A stretch of DNA of 64,000 bases from Orrella dioscoreae. Its GTDB lineage: Bacteria > Pseudomonadota > Gammaproteobacteria > Burkholderiales > Burkholderiaceae_B. Positions 8,578-16,625 of the stretch are shown here, piece after piece. Under the pieces are notes generated by a model. The model had not been told where the DNA came from. It ran no database searches and was given only the letters and a program-made list of their open reading frames with translations. The stretch is taken from NCBI RefSeq assembly GCF_900089455.2, contig NZ_LT907988.1:3410001-3474000 (forward strand). Reading direction: 5' to 3'. The position numbers were made by a program, and so were the translations under genes. How positions within the stretch are numbered: position 1 is the stretch's first letter; every line of letters begins with the position of its first letter.

Positions 8578-8841
8578 ATGTTGACGCTGGAGACAGGCCT
8601 TTATCTACGCGTACAGGAGTTGGAAGGTGGCCCGCTGCCTTTTCCCCTGCGCAACGGCTTCAACGCCGGCACGGCATACCGCGCACTCGGTGTCTTCAAC
8701 GCGTCCGAAAGCTCGGACGCCTTCTTCATCCTGTCGAATGACCGCGATGAGGTCTGGTTCATCTGCAACCGGCACCTGCGTACCGTCACGATCGACGCGC
8801 AGAACAAGGCACTCAAGGCTCCCCTCTCCTCTTTCAAATGA
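8578..8841 (+). CDS. Conserved hypothetical protein, 87 residues
   Basis: A short cytoplasmic protein without signal or membrane segments. It contains PFPLRNGFNAGTAYRALGVF, then SDAFFILSNDRDEVWFICNR and LRT. That alternation of beta strands with conserved aromatic residues resembles a compact all-beta or alpha/beta domain. Similar short proteins occur as conserved hypotheticals in Bordetella-like genomes as far as I recall, but I know of no assigned function. Its 3' end overlaps, on the other strand, a fragment that looks like the end of a DoxX-type membrane protein. Confidence 0.7.
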   Translation: MLTLETGLYLRVQELEGGPLPFPLRNGFNAGTAYRALGVFNASESSDAFFILSNDRDEVWFICNRHLRTVTIDAQNKALKAPLSSFK

Positions 8842-8930
8842 GTGTGGGCCAGCAAGGCGACGGCCAGGGCCGCGAGCGTCCACATCAAGGGATACTCGAT
8901 GCCACGCGCCATCCAGAACCAGTCCGACAC
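8823..8930 (-). pseudogene. Possible remnant of a DoxX-family membrane protein C-terminus
   Basis: About 36 minus-strand codons read WFWMARGIEYPLMW followed by a hydrophobic segment LAALAVALL. This resembles the last transmembrane helix of DoxX-type proteins, where an EYPL-W motif precedes the final helix. An upstream stop codon (8958-8960) cuts the frame, and no other DoxX helices are found. The fragment overlaps the end of the hypothetical gene at 8578-8841. The resemblance is short and could be chance. Confidence 0.3.
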
Positions 8931-9015
8931 GGTGGATTGCCTGCAACCGTTACAGCGCTATTTTGTCGTCCACGCCGAGCCGCCGCTGGATGCCGCGGCG
9001 GCGGCGTGACGCGCG

Positions 9016-9447
9016 CTACAGCGACATCCACAGCAGCATCGGCAGGCCCTCGCCACGCGCACGCACCGCCAACGCCTGCAAGGCATGCAGCAGGCCTTCG
9101 GCGACCAGCGGTGTAAGGCCTCTTGCGCCAGCCTCTTCCCCCGCGGACCAGGCCTTGGCCAACTTGCCGACCTCTTGCGGCGCAAGGGTGGCGAGTGCAT
9201 CGCGCAGCGCGACCGGCAACACATAGATCCACGGGCCTTGCGCCTCGTCATCGAAGCACGAAGGGTCCAGCTCCTGGATGGCTTGCGCCAGTTGCTCCCG
9301 CCCCATCGCCACGGCCAGGTCTTCAAGCACCAGCGTGTCCAAGCCTGGTGTTGCGACAGCGGGCCACCGCTTATCGCGTGGCCAATCGGACAGGACTCGA
9401 GGCGCCTCACTGACCGGGGCAAGCAGGATATCCGTCAGGACTGACAT
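9016..9447 (-). CDS. Hypothetical protein, 143 residues
   Basis: An acidic, Leu/Ala-rich soluble protein without a signal peptide. It contains WPAVATPGLDTLVLEDLAVAM and a mostly helical remainder ending LLWMSL. The start at 9447 is preceded by AGGAGACACG on the coding strand, a good ribosome binding site. It is divergent from the larger hypothetical gene starting at 9627, and the two may share a control region. I recognise no family. Both have the flavour of accessory, lineage-restricted proteins. Confidence 0.7.
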   Translation of the reverse strand: MSVLTDILLAPVSEAPRVLSDWPRDKRWPAVATPGLDTLVLEDLAVAMGREQLAQAIQELDPSCFDDEAQGPWIYVLPVALRDALATLAPQEVGKLAKAWSAGEEAGARGLTPLVAEGLLHALQALAVRARGEGLPMLLWMSL

Positions 9448-9626
9448 CGTGTCTCCTTGTGGGTGCGACCCGTTGCCAGCTTACCGCCTCCGGCGTCGAG
9501 ACGGCATTTTTCCGCAAGGTATAGTGCCTCTGGCCCGCTGGGCAGTCTGGCGGTCCAAGCAGGACGGCCTTGCTGCAGTTGCCCCATCCCACGCCTCCCC
9601 GTGATCACCTGAACCCAGAGGAAACG

Positions 9627-10796
9627 ATGTCCAGCCAGCAAGAAGCCCTGTCGATACTGCAGCAATTCATCGCCGATGAGGAGGCCGACCTGGCCGGTCG
9701 CGGCGGCGGGTCGTTCTGGCCGTCGAACTGGCATCGCATCACCCCCTTGGAAGGCAAGGCGGAAAGCTTGCTCGATGCCGCCGCGCACGAACGGTTCTGC
9801 CTGCATTACCTGCGCCGTACGCATGTGCCGCCGGCGATGAGCGATGCTGCCTTGCCCCGCGTGCTCGACACCTACCGCCAGTGGTTGCCACGCGCACAAC
9901 AGGGCGACGCGGGCGCCAAGCCCCATGTGCTGGCATTCCTGCTGGGTTTCGATGCTCGCGGCGTCTTGCCCGGCGCGCAGAAAGACCAGAAAACCCTGCA
10001 AGCGCGCAGGAAACTGCTGACCCACCTGGGCAATTTTTCCCACCTGCCCGGCATGCGGGCCAAGCCCAAGGGATTCCAGCCCTTCCTGCCCTTGGCCGGG
10101 CACATCCTGCAGGTGCTGCAGCACACGTCCTACCGGCAAGACTCTGCAAGCGTCGACGCCCCCTACCATGCGTTCACCGACTTACGCTTCTGGGGCATGG
10201 TCTACATCGTGCTGATGACGCCCGCGCTTCGGGAAACCCTGCTTGCCGATCTGATGAACGGCCATCCAGAGCTGCCGCGGCGCGATGAGGTGCTGGGCAT
10301 CCTGAACGAATTCGTCCAGGCCGTCCTGCCCAACTGCGCTGCCGAGGAAACCGGCTTTCTTGCCCTGGCTGCCAAGCTGGACGAACACCAGCGCAGCCGT
10401 GCCGCGCAAACGGAATCGGCGGCGCTGGCAAGGCAGTTGCAGCTTCCCTTCGGAGAAAACGAAGCCTGGAACATCACCATCAACGCGCCGCTGCGCGGCC
10501 ACGACCGCTGGTATTCACCGCCATACATGCAACTGGTCATGCAGCCCGACCCTGACTTCGACTGGCGCCTGCTGCTCGATACCGGCAAACAGCGCTACTC
10601 GGTCAACAGCGGCGACACGCTGCAGAACGACGGCAAGCTGCCTCCTCTGGCAAAGCTGGCGGATGTGCCGCAATGGCTGGCGCAGGTCAAGGCCAGCCAT
10701 GGACTGGACTTCGATTTCGACCAGGGCAGGATCGCCTGCGGCAGGAAGCGGGCCATGGCAAAGACGATACGGCAGTGGATAGACGGTGGGGCGTGA
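9627..10796 (+). CDS. Hypothetical protein, 389 residues
   Basis: A soluble, mainly helical protein with no signal peptide or membrane segments. The frame is open from 9570, but the ATG at 9627 follows AGAGGAAACG, which sets the start. The last 110 residues look like a separate domain, with WNITINAPLRGHDRWYSPPY, then LLLDTGKQRYSVNSGD and KRAMAKTIRQWI. I do not recognise either part. It is divergent from the 143-residue gene and followed by a tRNA-Pro on the opposite strand. This position beside a tRNA gene, among toxin-antitoxin and gene remnants, suggests accessory DNA. Confidence 0.72.
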   Translation: MSSQQEALSILQQFIADEEADLAGRGGGSFWPSNWHRITPLEGKAESLLDAAAHERFCLHYLRRTHVPPAMSDAALPRVLDTYRQWLPRAQQGDAGAKPHVLAFLLGFDARGVLPGAQKDQKTLQARRKLLTHLGNFSHLPGMRAKPKGFQPFLPLAGHILQVLQHTSYRQDSASVDAPYHAFTDLRFWGMVYIVLMTPALRETLLADLMNGHPELPRRDEVLGILNEFVQAVLPNCAAEETGFLALAAKLDEHQRSRAAQTESAALARQLQLPFGENEAWNITINAPLRGHDRWYSPPYMQLVMQPDPDFDWRLLLDTGKQRYSVNSGDTLQNDGKLPPLAKLADVPQWLAQVKASHGLDFDFDQGRIACGRKRAMAKTIRQWIDGGA

Positions 10797-10871
10797 TGCC
10801 CCGCCGTGCGCGGGCCGCCCCAAGTGGAGCGGCGAGATACCCGAAACGCGCGAGATTCGGCTCAGCCCCTA

Positions 10872-10911
10872 AGACAAAAACAAAAGACCTTGCAGAGAAA
10901 CCTCTGCAAGG
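10872..10911 (-). terminator. Rho-independent terminator of tRNA-Pro
   Basis: On the minus strand a perfect 10-bp stem CCTTGCAGAG / CTCTGCAAGG with a four-base loop is followed by TCTTTTGTTTTTG. It lies 15 bases beyond the CCA end of the tRNA. Confidence 0.85.
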
Positions 10912-10925
10912 CCTTTGAATTCCTG

Positions 10926-11002
10926 TGGTCGGGGCGGTGGGATTCGAACTCACGACCCTCTGCTCCCAAAGCAGATGCGCTACCAGGCTGCGCTACGCCC
11001 CG
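10926..11002 (-). tRNA. tRNA-Pro (anticodon UGG)
   Basis: A 77-base cloverleaf with encoded CCA. The acceptor stem is CGGGGCG / CGCCCCG, the D arm begins TAGCGCAGCCTGGTAGCGC, and the anticodon loop CTTTGGGAG carries TGG. The T arm contains GTTCGAATC. The sequence follows the usual bacterial tRNA-Pro pattern base for base in the conserved positions. A terminator follows. tRNA genes are common integration sites, and the DNA on the lower-coordinate side is rich in accessory genes, but I see no repeat of the tRNA 3' end in the window. Confidence 0.96.
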
Positions 11003-11051
11003 ACGGGCTGCCAAAGGGAGTGCTTCCTTCGGCAACGGGGCGGATTGTACC

Positions 11052-12176
11052 TTACCTCCGTCCCGCTGGCGCGCAGGCGCCCGGTGCCACATTCTCCGCA
11101 TCCACGCACGCCGCCCAGACTTGCGGCGCAAGGCTGGGCACCAACAGGAAGCGCGTGCTTCCATCCACATACCAGAAGACCCGGCCTGGATGTTCCCGCA
11201 AGGCATCCGACACCTGGCGCGACGCGACAGGATCGGGCTTGATGCGACCCGTGGCATCACTGGCACCGCTCACGATGACGGTCTGCCATGCCGGATCCCA
11301 GGACTGGGCGCCAGGATCATCCTGCGCAAAACCCGCATCCAGGCGCACGATCCGCCAAGGCTCCTGGGGAATGCCGGTTTCCACGGCATTGCCGCCTTCT
11401 TCCTGCCATACCATCACCCGCTCGCGGGTCTGCCCGGGCATCACGAAAGCGGGATTGCCCTGCCCGGAAACCATCACGCCGCGCACCGACGCCAGCGTGA
11501 GCCGGCGTTTCTGCTTGCCGTCCGAACCGAACTCGACCACGGTATGCGCTTGCCCCGTGGGACGGTGATCGATGGCGCGCAGCAAGGTGCCTGCCTCGTC
11601 GCGCACATAGCGCACGTCCCCATCCGCGGCCTCGCCGCAAACGGCGGGCACGAATCGCGTCACATGTCCCGCCGCATCGCGCAGCAGGCAGGCGGCGTCG
11701 CTCCGTTGCAGCGGTGCCTGCCTGCCCTTTCCAAACCGGGCGTCGTAGGCGGCATAGCCGGAGGGACGCCCGGCGGCGTCGTAAAAAAACGCCCAGCCGC
11801 CATCGCGCAGCCGCTCGCCGCGCACCCAAGTCCACCGCGCCAGGCGACACAGCGTGCCGTCCGCGTCACGGTACGCAAGCGTGGGCGCGGTGTCGATGTC
11901 CGGCGACGCATAGGCGCGCCAGTCGACCCGCGCCGCCCAACCGGCCAACTGCAGATCGCCATCGGGCCTGACCGTGATGGGCGCGCCAGCGGTATCCACC
12001 CGGCTGCCATCCTGGCCGAGCAGGACACGCACACCTGACAGTTCCACGGCCACGCCATGCACGTCGAGGCCTGGGACCGCCTCGAAACCGGCGGCAGGCG
12101 AAGGACACGCCGCGGTCCCGGCGCCAGGCAGCACGGCCCCACACAGCAGTGCAAGGCGGACGAAACGCTTACGCAT
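11052..12176 (-). CDS. Secreted protein of unknown function, 374 residues
   Basis: Starts MRKRFVRLALLCGAVLPGAGTAA followed by CPSP, a clear Sec signal peptide. The mature part is rich in beta-type repeats with Asp, Gly, Tyr and Trp. It includes WVRGERLRDGGWAFFYDAAG followed by RPSGYAAYDA, and later VRYVRDEAGTLLRAIDHRP, which faintly resemble RHS/YD-type units, though too few to call. Several cysteines suggest periplasmic disulfides. The start ATG at 12176 overlaps the stop codon of the preceding gene by eight bases, so the two are translationally coupled. The frame is open much further upstream, but that part is out-of-frame reading of the partner gene. Function unknown. Confidence 0.78.
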   Translation of the reverse strand: MRKRFVRLALLCGAVLPGAGTAACPSPAAGFEAVPGLDVHGVAVELSGVRVLLGQDGSRVDTAGAPITVRPDGDLQLAGWAARVDWRAYASPDIDTAPTLAYRDADGTLCRLARWTWVRGERLRDGGWAFFYDAAGRPSGYAAYDARFGKGRQAPLQRSDAACLLRDAAGHVTRFVPAVCGEAADGDVRYVRDEAGTLLRAIDHRPTGQAHTVVEFGSDGKQKRRLTLASVRGVMVSGQGNPAFVMPGQTRERVMVWQEEGGNAVETGIPQEPWRIVRLDAGFAQDDPGAQSWDPAWQTVIVSGASDATGRIKPDPVASRQVSDALREHPGRVFWYVDGSTRFLLVPSLAPQVWAACVDAENVAPGACAPAGRR

Positions 12177-12750
12177 AAGGAAGATTCCCCAAATAATCGA
12201 TGATTCCCCAGAACTCCCTGGACACGCCCGCGAAGCGCAACGGCCCCGGCGCGTCCTCGAAGAGCAGAAAGGGATAGGCATCGCGCGTGAGCACACCCGT
12301 GGGCGGCAGATGGTAGGGCCGGAAGCGCGCCGCATCGTTGAAGTAGGATTCCAGTTGCCCCCCGCCATCGACATGGACATACCACGCGCGCACGGGCGTG
12401 GCGGCGTATGCCGGGTCTGGCTCGGGAAAACGCCCTCCGTCGCCGGCCACGACCGCATCGCGCAGCAATGCCAGGAACAGGCGACGTGCCTGGGGCTCGG
12501 TGGCCAGGGTCGCAAGCAGGACGCTGGCACGCGAATCCGGCACCACGCTGCGCGCGCTGGAACCCGCATCCAGGCGGTGATCGTCCTGGAAGGCGGAAAA
12601 CCAGGCACGGTAGCGTCCCTGCGCGGCAACCCGGTCGAAAGCTGGCGCCGCGGCAAGCGCGGGGCAGGCCGCCCACGCAGCAAGCCCCGCGACAAGACCC
12701 ACGCAGCGTCGCCGATCGAGCGCGACCGTTAGTTTGCTTTCATCACGCAT
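12169..12750 (-). CDS. Secreted protein of unknown function, 193 residues
   Basis: Begins MRDESKLTVALDRRRCVGLVAGLAAWAA with cleavage expected after LAAA, an exported protein with a slightly long n-region containing RRR, so Tat export is a minor possibility. The mature part carries ARSVVPDSRASVLLATLATE, then RAWYVHVDGGGQLESYFNDA and REFWGIIDYLGNLPYA. No family recognised. GAGAGAAG precedes the ATG at 12750. It is the first gene of a two-gene operon with the secreted protein downstream, and the two probably act together in the periplasm. The promoter lies between it and the divergent COG0523 GTPase, where a Zur-like palindrome is seen. Confidence 0.75.
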   Translation of the reverse strand: MRDESKLTVALDRRRCVGLVAGLAAWAACPALAAAPAFDRVAAQGRYRAWFSAFQDDHRLDAGSSARSVVPDSRASVLLATLATEPQARRLFLALLRDAVVAGDGGRFPEPDPAYAATPVRAWYVHVDGGGQLESYFNDAARFRPYHLPPTGVLTRDAYPFLLFEDAPGPLRFAGVSREFWGIIDYLGNLPYA

Positions 12751-12914
12751 CCTGCTTCTCTCCCCTGGCGAGTCCTCGCGCGGCCGTCCCCTCAGCGCCG
12801 TCCGCATGGCGGCGCATGGCCTCGACGCGAGGCCCCTCCACGCCGCGGGCAATCGTACTGCAATGGGAAAATCGCTGGGGAAATGCGTGGCATGGCGCGT
12901 CATGACATATTATT

Positions 12915-12931
12915 TTGCTATGTTATAACAT
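12915..12931. promoter_or_regulatory. Candidate Zur (zinc uptake regulator) operator
   Basis: TTGCTATGTTATAACAT contains the perfect 12-bp palindrome ATGTTATAACAT, 30 bases before the COG0523 GTPase start. It matches the right half of the proteobacterial Zur consensus (TATAACAT) fully and the left half partly. It stands out in an otherwise GC-rich region. It could also serve the divergent secreted-protein operon, whose start is about 165 bases away. Confidence 0.5.
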
Positions 12932-12961
12932 CCTATTTTCTGGCTTCCCGCAGGTGCGTCC

Positions 12962-14170
12962 ATGCCTCTCTCCGCTTCCCGCCTCCCCGTCACGGTCCTG
13001 TCCGGCTTCCTCGGCGCGGGCAAGACCACCCTGCTGAACCACATCCTGAACAACCGGGAAGGCCGACGCGTGGCCGTGATCGTGAACGATATGTCGGAGG
13101 TGAACATCGACGCGATGCTGGTGCGTGACGGTGGCGCGCAGCTCTCCCGCACCGATGAAAAACTGGTGGAGATGAGCAACGGCTGTATCTGCTGTACCTT
13201 GCGCGAGGACCTGCTGCTGGAGGTCGAGCGCCTGGCGCGCGAGGGCCGCTTCGACCAGTTGGTGATCGAATCCACCGGCATCTCGGAACCGCTGCCGGTG
13301 GCGGAGACCTTCACCTTCGAAGGCGAGGATGGCCGTTGCCTGGGCGACGTGGCGCAGCTGGACACGATGGTGACGGTGGTGGATGCCTTCAACTTCCTGC
13401 GCGACTACGGCTCTCGCGACAACCTCGCCGCGCGCGGCGAATCGCTGGGCGAGGAAGACGACCGCACGGTGGTGGACCTGCTGGTGGAGCAGGTGGAGTT
13501 TTGCGACGTCATCGTGCTGAACAAGCTCGACCTGGTCAGCGACGCGGACCGTGAAAAGCTGGTGGCCATCCTGCGCCAGTTGAATCCACGCGCCAGGATC
13601 GTGTTCGCCGAATTCGGCAAGGTGCCGCTGGATCGCGTGCTGCAGACGGGCCTGTTCGATTTCGCCGAGGCTTCGCAAGCGCCGGGCTGGTTGAAGGAAT
13701 TGCGCGGCGAGCACGTGCCCGAAAGCGAGGAATACGGCATCGGCAGTTTCGTCTACCAGGCACGGCGTCCTTTCCATCCGCAGCGCTTCGCGGCCTTGGT
13801 GAATTCGGAATGGCCGGGCGTGGTGCGTTCCAAGGGTTTCTTCTGGCTGGCCACGCATCCGTCGCTGGCGGGCTCGTGGTCGCAAGCCGGCGCCGTGGCC
13901 CGGCATGGCGTGGCGGGTTACTGGTGGGCGGCGATGGCCAGGGACCAGTGGCCGGAAGATCCCGAGACCCTGAAGCTGATCCAGTCGAAATGGATGGACG
14001 GCGTGGGCGACGCGCGCCAGGAGCTGGTGCTGATCGGCATCGACATGGATGAAGCGGCGCTGCGCGCGCGGCTGGATGCCTGTTTGCTGACGGATGGGGA
14101 AATGGCGCTGGGGCCACATGGCTGGATGGCATGGCCGGCGCCCTTTGCGGACTGGCCGGAGCGAGGCTGA
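12962..14170 (+). CDS. COG0523 (CobW/YjiA/ZigA) GTPase, putative zinc metallochaperone
   Basis: 402 residues, cytoplasmic. The P-loop GFLGAGKTT is at residues 15-23, the metal-binding CICC motif follows at 75-78 in NGCICCTL, the ESTG motif is next, and NKLD gives guanine specificity. The C-terminal CobW_C domain (GFFWLATHP) completes the family. Members insert or traffic Zn, Co or Fe into client proteins; the subfamily regulated by Zur helps in zinc starvation. A Zur-like palindrome lies just upstream, which favours a zinc role. There is no cobalamin or nitrile hydratase gene nearby to suggest another one. A minority of the family handle other metals. Confidence 0.88.
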   Translation: MPLSASRLPVTVLSGFLGAGKTTLLNHILNNREGRRVAVIVNDMSEVNIDAMLVRDGGAQLSRTDEKLVEMSNGCICCTLREDLLLEVERLAREGRFDQLVIESTGISEPLPVAETFTFEGEDGRCLGDVAQLDTMVTVVDAFNFLRDYGSRDNLAARGESLGEEDDRTVVDLLVEQVEFCDVIVLNKLDLVSDADREKLVAILRQLNPRARIVFAEFGKVPLDRVLQTGLFDFAEASQAPGWLKELRGEHVPESEEYGIGSFVYQARRPFHPQRFAALVNSEWPGVVRSKGFFWLATHPSLAGSWSQAGAVARHGVAGYWWAAMARDQWPEDPETLKLIQSKWMDGVGDARQELVLIGIDMDEAALRARLDACLLTDGEMALGPHGWMAWPAPFADWPERG

Positions 14171-14326
14171 AAGGGGCGGCGCCCGATCGGTCAAATTGCC
14201 TGCCTATCTACTAGACGTTTGAGCGCGCCCGACAATGCACGTCTCTAGCAAACTATTACACCTTGGCGATGCCGAGGGTATGCCCCAGACGGTTCTCGCC
14301 ACGTGGGAAACCTTGGAAGCGCCACG

Positions 14327-15616
14327 TCAACTGAGGATGACCACGTCACCAAGCCGGCGCACGCGGGCCCGGTACAACTGCTCGATCAGGATGATGGCGC
14401 GGTCCAGCGCGTCGACCCGGAAACGGCCACTGATGCGCTGGCGCCCCAGCGCGCTGTCCATGAGCACGACCCGCCCTGGCCGGTAACGGTTGATCTCGGC
14501 CACGGCCTCCGCCAGCGGCGTGTCCTGGAAAACCACCATGCCACGACGCCATGCGTCATCGGACGTGCCGCTGGTGACCCGCCGGACAGCGTCCATGCCG
14601 CTGCTGCCATAGGAGACCTGCTGGCCCGCCACCAAAGACACCTCGCGCTGCGAATGGAAAACCCGCGCCGCGCCTTCGGTCGCGCGAACCACGACACGCC
14701 TCCCTTCCAAGGTGCGCAGCGCCACGCCCCCCTGCCCCACGTCGACCCGTCCCCCGCCCGCGCGGATACGCAAGGGGATGGCGCGGCCGTTGTCCACGGC
14801 AATCTCGCCAGCAAACAGCGCGATGAGCACGCCGCTGGCGTCGGTACGCAAGGACAGGCTGGTCTGGGTATTCAATTCGACATAGGCGCCCTCACCCAGG
14901 CCTATGCGCCGTCGCTCACCCGTGGCGGTACGGAAATCCGCCCGCAACACCTGCCAGGACGGCCATAGGCCCAGCGGCGGCCGAGCGATGGCCAACGCCC
15001 CGAGCGCCGTTGCGCCAGCGATTGCCGCGCCCAGGAATCCCCGCCGGGTCAGCCGCGGCAGCGGCGCACGAAGGCCTGGCGTCCCTGGCTCGGGATCAGC
15101 CGGCGCTGCATGCAGGGCCCGCCCCAGGATTTTCCACTCCCGGGTGGCCTGATGCCAGCGCTGCGCGTGCCCACGGCTTTGCGCATGCCACTGCGTGAAC
15201 GCGTCCAGGCGTTCATCCGTGGGCTGCCCCATGGAAAGGACACGAACCCAGGCACGCGCTTCCGCCAGGACGGCAGCGCCCGCGCCCGCCTCCTCGGCCC
15301 CTTTGGCGACGGCCCGCAGGCCTGGCCCGGCCAGGCCCTGTACGCAGGACTCATGCGCTGCCTGCAATTCCCTGGCGACGAGCCGGGTCGAAATTCCCCA
15401 GCGTTGCGCCAGGACCTGGCTGGCGGCGCGCTCCATGCACACCGAGTAAAGAATATGGCGCAAGCGGGGCGGGAGGGATTCAACTTGCCGCGCCAGCCAG
15501 GACAGATCGCCGCAGTCGGCATCCTCGCGCCCCCGGCCATCCGCGGGTTCCATGCACTCGCGCAGCCGCGCCAGACGCTCCGTGACGGAAAGTCTCGTCA
15601 AGGTTTTCTCCGTCAT
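14327..15616 (-). CDS. Sigma-70 region 4-like domain fused to FecR-type anti-sigma/regulator
   Basis: 429 residues, longer than ordinary FecR proteins (about 320). Residues 47-91 (SLPPRLRHILYSVCMERAAS, then VLAQRWGISTRLVARELQ) look like region 4 of an ECF sigma factor, with the LPPRLR lead-in and a helix-turn-helix. Residues 117-161 match the FecR N-terminal cytoplasmic domain (EARAWVRVLS, TQWHAQSRGHAQRW). A single transmembrane helix is at 194-211, the periplasmic FecR domain at about 228-330, and a C-terminal domain at 365-429. Sigma region 2, needed for promoter melting, is absent. The ATG overlaps the upstream STN gene stop codon (ATGA), so the two are coupled. No TonB-dependent receptor gene follows. 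The sigma4 reading is from pattern only. Confidence 0.72.
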   Translation of the reverse strand: MTEKTLTRLSVTERLARLRECMEPADGRGREDADCGDLSWLARQVESLPPRLRHILYSVCMERAASQVLAQRWGISTRLVARELQAAHESCVQGLAGPGLRAVAKGAEEAGAGAAVLAEARAWVRVLSMGQPTDERLDAFTQWHAQSRGHAQRWHQATREWKILGRALHAAPADPEPGTPGLRAPLPRLTRRGFLGAAIAGATALGALAIARPPLGLWPSWQVLRADFRTATGERRRIGLGEGAYVELNTQTSLSLRTDASGVLIALFAGEIAVDNGRAIPLRIRAGGGRVDVGQGGVALRTLEGRRVVVRATEGAARVFHSQREVSLVAGQQVSYGSSGMDAVRRVTSGTSDDAWRRGMVVFQDTPLAEAVAEINRYRPGRVVLMDSALGRQRISGRFRVDALDRAIILIEQLYRARVRRLGDVVILS

Positions 15617-16299
15617 GGCGCGCACTCCTGGCGCACGCGCGCGTCCCGCCCACTCAACTGCAATGTCAACGGTTGAGGCAGGTCCGTGGGCGCCGTCATG
15701 CCGATGGGCAAGCCATCCAGACGCGCGTGGACAGGCGCCTCCAGCGCCGGACGCCCCTGCGCATGCACACGCAAGCCTTCGATCCGGCGATCCGGCCCCA
15801 CCGTGAACAGCAAGGTCAGGTGATAGGTCCTGTCCTGCAAGGCAGGCTCGTCGCATAACGCTTGCGTCACGCGAGACTGAACCTGCGCATGAAAGGCCTG
15901 CGCAACCAGCGGCGATAGCTCGCCGCTTCCTTGGGGACGCGCCTTCAACATGAACGCATCCGCCCCGGAGAAATGGGGAGATAGCCCACTGAGGGAAATC
16001 AACTTGCGCAACGCCTCGTCCGGATCCAGGACACCGTGGACCGGCGCTGAGTACAGGCCTGCCACCTGCCGTGCGTCGTAAAGCACGGAACGGCCAGTGA
16101 TCTGGCTGTATTGCTGCAACGCGTCGTGCAGGCGCAACCGGGGCAGCACATAGCGGTGCATGCCTGGCGGCACGGTGGCGCCTCGACCCGCTTGCTTTCC
16201 TGGATGCCCCGCAATGGCGGCATGCGCCGATCCGGCAGGCTCGGCCCAGGCTGCTGTCGCCACGAGCCCTGACAACAGGAAAGCCAGGACTGGCGGCAT
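15613..16299 (-). CDS. STN-domain (secretin/TonB short N-terminal) periplasmic protein
   Basis: 228 residues from the ATG at 16299. The signal peptide is MPPVLAFLLSGLVATAAWA followed by EPAG. A Secretin/TonB short N-terminal domain follows at about residues 57-122 (LRLHDALQQYSQITGRSVLYD, then EALRKLISLSGLSPHF), the signalling domain normally fused to FecA-type receptors. The C-terminal 100 residues (TYHLTLLFTVGPDRRIEGLRV) resemble a TonB C-terminal-like fold. There is no outer-membrane barrel. It is the first gene of a coupled pair with the sigma4-FecR fusion and probably talks to FecR in the periplasm. A longer frame exists to a TTG at 16422. Confidence 0.75.
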   Translation of the reverse strand: MPPVLAFLLSGLVATAAWAEPAGSAHAAIAGHPGKQAGRGATVPPGMHRYVLPRLRLHDALQQYSQITGRSVLYDARQVAGLYSAPVHGVLDPDEALRKLISLSGLSPHFSGADAFMLKARPQGSGELSPLVAQAFHAQVQSRVTQALCDEPALQDRTYHLTLLFTVGPDRRIEGLRVHAQGRPALEAPVHARLDGLPIGMTAPTDLPQPLTLQLSGRDARVRQECAP

Positions 16300-16540
16300 G
16301 GCACCGTTCAAGCGGCGAGCAGGCCGAGCCCGCTGGCGGAATGAGCGCGGAAGCAGCCTCACCAGGACACGCAGGGGAAGGAAAACATGGAGCGGGAGGG
16401 AGGCGGACAGCCTTGGAGACAAGGCGCGAAGCGGCGCCGGTACTGTCCCGCAAGATGGTAGTGAGACCCCATGACAGAAACGTTACGCCCCATTACCGGA
16501 TGCATCCTGCAGGCAATTTCTTCCCAGGAGAGCGCATATC

Positions 16541-16575
16541 CTGTTACCTATATGTCCGTCACATTCATGTCACAT
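16541..16575 (+). promoter_or_regulatory. PhoB box(es) of the pstS promoter
   Basis: TGTTA at 16542 and TGTCC at 16553 are 11 bases apart, and GTCA at 16558 and GTCA at 16569 are again 11 bases apart, the repeat length of PhoB sites. TAATCT at 16584 is a suitable -10 hexamer about ten bases after the box. The gap from 16300 to here holds nothing else I recognise beyond the presumed STN-operon promoter. Confidence 0.8.
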
Positions 16576-16625
16576 TAGCTGCGTAATCTGCGCTTCGTCT
16601 ACCCACCAGACGAGAGGATCATCTC

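Noticed and set aside
14211-14222. TACTAGACGTTT, seen again near 33755
   Set aside because: A 12-base match is expected many times by chance in 64 kb and has no supporting context.
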